From CAYLLT01 sp964548565 (GTDB taxonomy: Bacteria; Planctomycetota; Phycisphaerae; UBA1845; PWPN01): a stretch of DNA of 12,840 nucleotides. Shown piece by piece: positions 8,489 to 12,840 of the stretch; the stretch's first letter is position 1, and each line of letters opens with the position of its first letter. The notes beneath the pieces are model-generated. The model worked only from the letters and a program-made list of their open reading frames with translations, searched no databases and had not been told where the DNA came from. The stretch lies in NCBI GenBank assembly GCA_964548565.1, contig CAZJTF010000200.1, forward strand, positions 1 through 12,840. Reading direction: 5' to 3'. The position numbers and the translations under genes were made by a program.

Positions 8489-9770
8489 ACAGCAAACGCC
8501 GGCGTCCGCGCGTTCCCTGCGGCGCGGAGCGGCGTTGTACATCACCACCGTGGCGGTTTCGGTCACGATCGCCGCGACGTCGCTGACGCTGGTGGCGACC
8601 CAGCGCGCGGACCGGCGGCTGCAGCTCAATATCCTGCAGGAGAACCAGAGCTGGTGGTGCGCGCAGGCGGGCCTCGAGCAGGCGTTCCTGTACACGGCGC
8701 AGGTTTCCGACTGGCGGCAGCGGGTGGCTGGGAGCACGTTGATTCCGAGTTTCCCGGTGGGGCGTGGCACGTGCAGCGTCCAGGTGTTCGATGATACGGA
8801 TGCGGCGATCGCTGACGATGATTCCGAGCGGGCGCGGGTGCTCGCGGTGGGAACGTACTCGGGGGCGACGCGACGCGTGGAGGCAGCGGTGCTGCCGATT
8901 CCTCATCCGGCGCTGTCGTACGCCGCCTTTGGGACCGGCACGGCCGACATGGATTTCCGCGGGGGCAGCAGCGTGCGGGCAGGAATCCGCTCCCACGGCA
9001 GGATCCGCCGAATCGGCGACTCTGCCGGCGCCGCCGGCGCATGGTTCGAGACGATGAGCGGGTACGCGATCGACCCGTCGCTGCAGCCGCAGCGGTACGT
9101 CACGGCCGCGATCCCGGCCCCGACCGTGCCGCTGGCGACCTATCTCGCCATGGCCACGCCGATCACCGGTACAGTGGGCTCGCAATGTCAGCTCAAGGGT
9201 TTCAATCTGACGCCTGCGAGCAATCCGCTCGGGAGCCCCAACGCCGGGGGGATGTACGCTCTCGACGCGGGCGGGCGCGATGTGGTTCTCGAGGACGTGC
9301 ACGTGCGGGGGACCCTGATCATCCACAACGCCTCCGGGCGCAGTGTGACGCTGCAGAGGAGCTTCTGGATCGAAACCGGCCCGCTCGGTTACCCCGTTCT
9401 GCTTGTCAATAACCCCGGCGGCACCATGTCGATCGCCCCGACCACCGCGGCGGTGACGGAGGCTACGACTCAGCTCGTGCTCGTCGTCAGCGGAGCCAAC
9501 ACCGTCGTCGCCACGGGCATCGACTTCAACGAAGACGGCGACCGCTTCGACAGCTTCTCCACATCTCTGCGCGGCCTGGTATGGTGCGGCGGCTCGCGAG
9601 TCGAGGTGAAGAACGGCCCGTGGTCGTTCCAGGGGTGCGTCATCAACGGCAATATCCTCTTCGACGCGATGCAGGTGAACGCGGACCCGCAGATCCAGAC
9701 GTCGCTGAGCCCGGGATTCATCGGCAGCGGCGTGCGGCTGGTCGCGGGCTCGGTGCGGGACGTGCGATAG
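8475..9770 (+). CDS. Minor pseudopilin, PilX/GspK-like, with a large beta-rich body
   Basis: A 431-residue protein. Arg-Arg-Gly18 precedes AALYITTVAVSVTIAATSLT, a membrane helix; the residue at +5 is Ile23, not Glu. Lack of Glu5 is a known mark of GspK, the tip pseudopilin. The following amphipathic stretch, QLNILQENQSWWCAQAGLEQ (50-69), fits the PilX/GspK N-terminal helix (short residues around A64-G65-E68). The rest differs from GspK: from about 145 (ALSYAAFGTGTADMDFRGGS) it alternates Gly-rich turns and strands, with a repeat style like the DUF7305-type bodies of some PilX proteins. DFNEDGDRFDSF (350-361) looks like a calcium-binding loop. Cysteines 62, 100, 238, 371 and 388 may form disulfides. 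Its ATG lies 14 nt inside the previous gene, with AGGA at 8462-8465. A tip or adhesin role is inferred. Confidence 0.72.
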   Translation: MRTAEQQTPASARSLRRGAALYITTVAVSVTIAATSLTLVATQRADRRLQLNILQENQSWWCAQAGLEQAFLYTAQVSDWRQRVAGSTLIPSFPVGRGTCSVQVFDDTDAAIADDDSERARVLAVGTYSGATRRVEAAVLPIPHPALSYAAFGTGTADMDFRGGSSVRAGIRSHGRIRRIGDSAGAAGAWFETMSGYAIDPSLQPQRYVTAAIPAPTVPLATYLAMATPITGTVGSQCQLKGFNLTPASNPLGSPNAGGMYALDAGGRDVVLEDVHVRGTLIIHNASGRSVTLQRSFWIETGPLGYPVLLVNNPGGTMSIAPTTAAVTEATTQLVLVVSGANTVVATGIDFNEDGDRFDSFSTSLRGLVWCGGSRVEVKNGPWSFQGCVINGNILFDAMQVNADPQIQTSLSPGFIGSGVRLVAGSVRDVR

Positions 9771-9773
9771 GAG
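9769..9773 (+). promoter_or_regulatory. Ribosome binding site deciding a GTG start
   Basis: AGGAG overlaps the stop codon of the preceding gene and lies six bases before GTG at 9780. An ATG at 9778 shares bases with that GTG but is out of frame and would stop after 23 codons, so the GTG is the real start of the pilin frame. Confidence 0.55.
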
Positions 9774-9779
9774 TGGCAT

Positions 9780-10262
9780 GTGCGTCAGTGGCGACGACAG
9801 GTCGGGTTTTCGTGGGAGCGGCGCGGCTTTTCGCTCGTTGAGCTGGTGATCGTGGCGACGATCATCGGGCTGCTGGGTGCGATCGCGGTGCCGCGGCTCA
9901 GTCACCTGATGCGCCGGAACCGGCTGCAGGCGACGGCTCGGCAGGTTCAGCAGGACCTGCGGCTCGCGCGGTCGCAGGCAATCCTGGATCGGGCGGACCG
10001 CCGGGTCGTCTTCGAGCCGCTGCTTCAGCAGTACCGGCTGCCGGAGCAGCGGGGCACGCGCCCGTCTTCGGCCACGTACACGGTGCGGCTGGAGGGGACC
10101 GGCGTGCGACTGGTCGCGCCGGCGGCCGAGGTGGTGTTCAACAAGCTGGGGATCCCGTCGAGCGCGGCGACGATCACGCTCAGCGACGGCATCGAGCAGG
10201 CGGTGATCAACGTGAGCGGCACGACGGGTCGCGTGTCGAGCACGGTGCAGGCGGCGAACTGA
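9780..10262 (+). CDS. Minor pseudopilin, GspH/FimT-like
   Basis: A 160-residue prepilin-type protein, last in the operon. It has the only fully canonical cleavage site of the four: Arg-Arg-Gly16 then FSLVE, with Glu21 at +5, and a helix IVATIIGLLGAIAVPRL to about residue 40. The segment ATARQVQQDLRLARSQAI (52-69) is the GspH/FimT signature helix, and the rest forms the short beta-domain (Val-Val-Phe-Asn-Lys-Leu-Gly-Ile-Pro near 120-128 resembles the FN..G motif of this family). GspH joins the I-J-K tip complex to the pseudopilus shaft. The start is GTG, nine bases after the previous stop. Normal length; no major pilin (GspG-like) gene follows it. FimT, FimU and GspH are equivalent names at this resolution. 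Confidence 0.85.
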   Translation: MRQWRRQVGFSWERRGFSLVELVIVATIIGLLGAIAVPRLSHLMRRNRLQATARQVQQDLRLARSQAILDRADRRVVFEPLLQQYRLPEQRGTRPSSATYTVRLEGTGVRLVAPAAEVVFNKLGIPSSAATITLSDGIEQAVINVSGTTGRVSSTVQAAN

Positions 10263-10271
10263 AGACAATTC

Positions 10272-10306
10272 GGGTTGCGGATTTCGGTTGCAGAACTCGC
10301 AAACCC
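10272..10306. terminator. Possible weak terminator hairpin between convergent genes
   Basis: GGGTTGCG (10272-10279) can pair with CGCAAACCC (10298-10306) with one bulged A and an 18-base loop. The tail is only moderately T-rich on either strand (GTCTCTTAT on +, AATTGTCTTC on -). It lies in the 97-bp gap between the pseudopilin operon and the cytochrome gene, where both transcripts should end. Confidence 0.3.
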
Positions 10307-10347
10307 CTGTCGCGTCTCTTATAAACACCTGGTAGAGTCTTCTATGC

Positions 10348-10378
10348 GGCCGCTGAGCATCACAGGCCGCTGAGCATC
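10348..10378. repeat. 17-bp-period tandem duplication across a stop codon
   Basis: GGCCGCTGAGCATC occurs at 10348-10361 and again at 10365-10378, exactly 17 bp apart. The repeat covers the last codons and the stop of the cytochrome gene on the - strand. Because 17 is not a multiple of three, the second copy is read in another frame after the stop. Directly visible in the sequence. Confidence 0.9.
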
Positions 10379-12612
10379 TGACGTGCCTGCTGGTTCCCCG
10401 GAGAAATCTCAAGGGCCCTCTGCAGTGCGCTGCGGGCCATGTCGGGCTGGTTGTGGTCCAGGCAGATCCGCGCGCGCGTCAACGGGTAGTCGGCGACGCC
10501 CGGCTGGAGCTGCTCGGCGCGGCGGATGGCGTCGAGTGCGGCGCTGACGTCCCCGAGCTTCGATTCCGAGAGGGCCAGGTTGTACCAGAAGCGGGCCTGG
10601 CCGGGATCGCGCTGGACGGCGTCGCGGAGGGCCTGGCGCGCCTCTTCCAGCTGGTTGGTTTCGGCGTAGAGGAGCCCCAGCGCATAGCGGTGGATCGCTT
10701 GGTCGGGCTCGAGCTCGACGGCCTTGAGGGCCTGGACGAGGGCCTGGTCGGGGCGGCCGGCCATGTCGAGCGCGGTCGCGTAGGCGTGGCGGAAGGGCGC
10801 GCTGCCGGGGTCCCAGCTGACGGTCTTCTCGTACCAGGTGAGCGCACCCGGGAGGTCGCCGGTGTCCATGAGGAGCTGGGCCCAGCGGAACGCACCGAGC
10901 GGCTGATCCTCGTTTTGCCGGAGGAACGCGAGCAGATCCTGGCGGGCGGGAGCGTCGGCGGGCAGCCACCGACGAAGGGCCCAGGCGGCCTTGATGCGGA
11001 CGAGGCGGCTCGGGTGATCGAGTTTCGACTGCAAAGCCGCGCGCAGCCCGGGCAGGAGCGATTCGAGCGGGCTGGCGACGAGCGGTTCGAGCGCGTCGAT
11101 GGCAGCCCCCTGGACCTGGGTGGCGTCATCGCCGAGGGCCTTGAAGACGGCCAGCTGCGCGGGCGAGGCGGCGGGCCCGGCTTCGTCGATGACGGTTGAG
11201 AGGAAGCGGATGATCGTCGCGCGCCAGTAGGCGTTGTGCTCCCTGGCGAGGAGCGCGGCGGTTTCAGAGGCGGCAGAGCGGTCCCCGTTCTTGAGCCGGG
11301 CGAGCAGGCGTGCGCGGTCGCGCGCGGGACGCTTCATCCGGTCGCCGTACCACTTGTCCATCCACTCGATGGACCAGTCTACCGTCTTGTCGGTGTGGCA
11401 GCGGTTGCAGGCGTTGGGGATTCCGAACTCCTTCGTGAGGAGCGGATCGGGAATGGTCATGCCGTGGTCGCGCCGCAGGTGCCGCTGCATGTACGGCGTC
11501 TGCGGCATGTGGCAGTCGACGCACAGGGAACCGGCCTTGTCCATCGGATGGTGTCCGTGGGCTTCGGGCAGGATGGCGATCTTCGTCGTCACCGGCTGAT
11601 TGTGACACCGCATGCAGAGATCATTGCCCTTCACCTTGATTTTCGAGCCGTGGTGGGCGTGGCAGTCCGTGCAGCGAATGCCCGCGTCGTGCATGTAACT
11701 GAGCGTGAAGGCGGTGATCTCGAAGTCCTCGTCCCAGTTCTGGCCATCGGGGTAGAAGGTATTTGAGCTATCGGGCAGGACGAGGTCGAAATGGTCGGAG
11801 AACTTCTCGCCGACCTGGAAACTGCCCGTCAGGTCGATCCGGCGGGCGTGGCAGGAGGCGCAGCTCGCGAAGTACTGGCCCCAGTCGCGCTTGATGAGCG
11901 TCGGGTCACCCGGCCTGTCCCGGTTGGCCTTCTGCCAGTCCGCGTGATCGCGCATCGGGCCGTGGCACTGCTCGCAGCCGACGCCGAGCTCGACGTAGGT
12001 GGTGCGGTAGCCATCAATGCCGGGGCTGTAGTTCTTCTGCAGGTTCGTCGTGTGGCAGGTTGCGCACATGGAGTTCCAGGTCATGCCGCGCTGCGACCAA
12101 TGACCCCATTCCCAGTACTTGCGGTCCTCCTCGCCGTAGACGTTGAACCATTCTTTCTTGGCGGGGTCGAACGCCAGCTCGGTGACCTGCAGGCGCCCGC
12201 CGGGGGCGGGGATGAGATATTGCCAGAGCGGATCGACGCCGATGACGCCGACGGGTTCGAACGGCTGCTGCTTTCCGTCGCTGCCGGTGGTGATGAGGGT
12301 GTACTTGCCGTCGCGAAGCTCGGCCCGCGAGGTTTCGGAGCCGTGGCGGATGTCGCGGGGCGGGTCGAAGGCCTGCATGTCGAGGGGTGCGTACGGGGTG
12401 CGCTGGGCGTTGGCGTGGTGCGACTTCTTCCAGTCGGCGAAAGCCTCCTGGTGGCATTCCTGGCAACTGTCCGAGCCAGCGTAGGGGTTACCGGCGGCTG
12501 CGGAGGCAGGATCGGCCGTCGGTTTTCCGTCACAGCCGGCAAGGGCGACCAAGCAGAGCGGCAGGACGGCTCCCAGGGCGACGGCGGGGAGGCTGTATCG
12601 GCGTTGGCACAT
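10360..12612 (-). CDS. Octaheme c-type cytochrome lipoprotein with HEAT-like and TPR domains
   Basis: A 750-residue predicted lipoprotein: signal peptide with lipobox Leu-Ala-Gly-Cys27. Eight CXXCH heme-attachment motifs start at residues 50, 183, 213, 251, 314, 333, 364 and 402, so eight covalent hemes are expected in the periplasm or on the surface. The layout resembles cytochrome c554 / doubled-CXXCH families; additional His residues (for example 318-321 and 352-355) could be second ligands. Residues about 430-560 are HEAT-like helices (for example LVRIKAAWALRRWLP), and 577-745 hold about five TPRs. Electron transfer is likely, with the repeats as a docking scaffold; substrate and partner are unknown. 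Asp28 at +2 is an inner-membrane retention signal in enterobacteria, of unknown meaning here. Start 12612 fits the promoter near 12654; ATG 12645 and the reading to 12705 are alternatives. No clear Shine-Dalgarno site precedes any of them. Confidence 0.88.
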   Translation of the reverse strand: MCQRRYSLPAVALGAVLPLCLVALAGCDGKPTADPASAAAGNPYAGSDSCQECHQEAFADWKKSHHANAQRTPYAPLDMQAFDPPRDIRHGSETSRAELRDGKYTLITTGSDGKQQPFEPVGVIGVDPLWQYLIPAPGGRLQVTELAFDPAKKEWFNVYGEEDRKYWEWGHWSQRGMTWNSMCATCHTTNLQKNYSPGIDGYRTTYVELGVGCEQCHGPMRDHADWQKANRDRPGDPTLIKRDWGQYFASCASCHARRIDLTGSFQVGEKFSDHFDLVLPDSSNTFYPDGQNWDEDFEITAFTLSYMHDAGIRCTDCHAHHGSKIKVKGNDLCMRCHNQPVTTKIAILPEAHGHHPMDKAGSLCVDCHMPQTPYMQRHLRRDHGMTIPDPLLTKEFGIPNACNRCHTDKTVDWSIEWMDKWYGDRMKRPARDRARLLARLKNGDRSAASETAALLAREHNAYWRATIIRFLSTVIDEAGPAASPAQLAVFKALGDDATQVQGAAIDALEPLVASPLESLLPGLRAALQSKLDHPSRLVRIKAAWALRRWLPADAPARQDLLAFLRQNEDQPLGAFRWAQLLMDTGDLPGALTWYEKTVSWDPGSAPFRHAYATALDMAGRPDQALVQALKAVELEPDQAIHRYALGLLYAETNQLEEARQALRDAVQRDPGQARFWYNLALSESKLGDVSAALDAIRRAEQLQPGVADYPLTRARICLDHNQPDMARSALQRALEISPGNQQARQMLSGL

Positions 12613-12653
12613 CTGGTCTGCTCGCGGTGCGGTACGTCGTGGCATGGGGGCGG

Positions 12654-12683
12654 ATTGTAAACGCGGATGCCTTCGGGTGGCAG
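12654..12683 (-). promoter_or_regulatory. Possible promoter for the cytochrome gene
   Basis: The - strand has TACAAT (12654-12659) as a -10 box and CTGCCA (12678-12683) as a weak -35, 18 bp apart. Transcription would start near 12647, leaving about 35 nt before the ATG at 12612, or almost no leader for the ATG at 12645. This supports 12612 and makes the longest reading (12705) unlikely. Confidence 0.4.
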
Positions 12684-12724
12684 CCTCTCGGTGGTCGGCT
12701 TCCACGGAGTTGCCTGCTTTCCGA

Positions 12725-12840
12725 TCATCCGGTCAACCCCCGAATGGCGTAGGCCTGGAGGATTCCGCTTTCGTCGGAGTTGAAGAAGGCCATGCGGGCG
12801 TTGAGGGAGAGGAACGGGTGGAGGTGGGCAGTCTTCTGGC
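12725..12840 (-). CDS. Partial gene, C-terminal end, possibly a beta-propeller protein
   Basis: The last 37 codons and TGA stop of a - strand gene whose start lies beyond the right edge. The readable end contains HPFLSLNARMAFFNSDESG followed by ILQAYAIRGLTG. The pattern H-P-x-x-S-x-(N/D)-x-x-x-x-x-F-x-S-D-x-S-G-x-x-Q-x-Y resembles the last blade of PD40/TolB-like propellers and the C-terminus of oligogalacturonate lyases. With so little sequence, neither can be chosen. It runs in the same direction as the cytochrome gene, 112 bp upstream of it, but the promoter between them suggests separate control. Confidence 0.55.
   Translation of the reverse strand, partial: QKTAHLHPFLSLNARMAFFNSDESGILQAYAIRGLTG

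Noticed and set aside
9778..9849. ATG two bases before the GTG start of the H-like gene
   Set aside because: It stops after 23 codons and does not encode the pilin motif.
8460..10412. 650-codon open frame antisense to the pseudopilin operon
   Set aside because: It spans three well-supported genes on the other strand and is dominated by Arg, His and Ala without any recognisable domain; a GC-driven shadow.
12081..12728. 215-codon - strand frame whose ATG overlaps the propeller-like gene stop (ATGA)
   Set aside because: The overlap looks like coupling, but the frame is Ser/Pro/Arg-rich and lies over the cytochrome gene in another frame; the CXXCH frame is the real one.

Overview
This is a GC-rich bacterial window with no tRNA, rRNA, CRISPR array, insertion sequence or phage gene that I can see. 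Several signs point to a planctomycete-like bacterium, possibly related to Phycisphaerae: several prepilin-type proteins with class-typical signatures, a Pro-Ala-Thr-Arg-rich linker after a signal peptide, a secreted DUF4034-like/ankyrin protein, and a multiheme cytochrome fused to HEAT and TPR repeats. This taxonomic call is an inference from protein style, not from a marker gene.

Layout from left to right. (1) Positions 1-193 are a leader with a good extended -10 promoter, followed by a lone prepilin-type protein on the + strand (194-1177). (2) On the - strand is an exported helical-repeat plus ankyrin-repeat protein (1257-3020). (3) A 289-bp divergent control region (3021-3309) with promoters facing both ways precedes NADP-type isocitrate dehydrogenase icd (3310-4629, + strand). 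(4) An exported HEAT-repeat protein (4641-6578, - strand) is convergent with icd. (5) A compact four-gene + strand operon (6855-10262) encodes the minor pseudopilins in the order J-like (PilW), I-like (PilV), K-like (PilX) and H-like (FimT/GspH). Overlaps of 4 and 14 nt and a gap of 9 nt suggest translational coupling. (6) Convergent with that operon is a large predicted lipoprotein with eight CXXCH heme motifs, a HEAT-like section and about five TPRs (10360-12612, - strand). (7) The right edge holds the last 37 codons of another - strand gene, probably a beta-propeller protein.

How the genes fit together: the four minor pseudopilins match the set that primes and caps a type II secretion pseudopilus or type IV pilus (I-J-K tip complex plus H). 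The motor, the major pilin, the secretin and the prepilin peptidase are not in the window. Two of the four are unusual: the J-like protein carries an inserted beta-rich module resembling choice-of-anchor domains, and the K-like protein has a long beta-rich body. Both changes would decorate the tip of the fibre. Icd is a housekeeping TCA-cycle enzyme. The ankyrin, HEAT and cytochrome proteins are all predicted to be exported and built from repeat scaffolds, so the window is rich in envelope protein-protein interaction surfaces. I see no self-contained new defence or mobile system; the most unusual items are the modified pseudopilins, the octaheme-HEAT-TPR lipoprotein, and a short tandem duplication that runs through the cytochrome stop codon.
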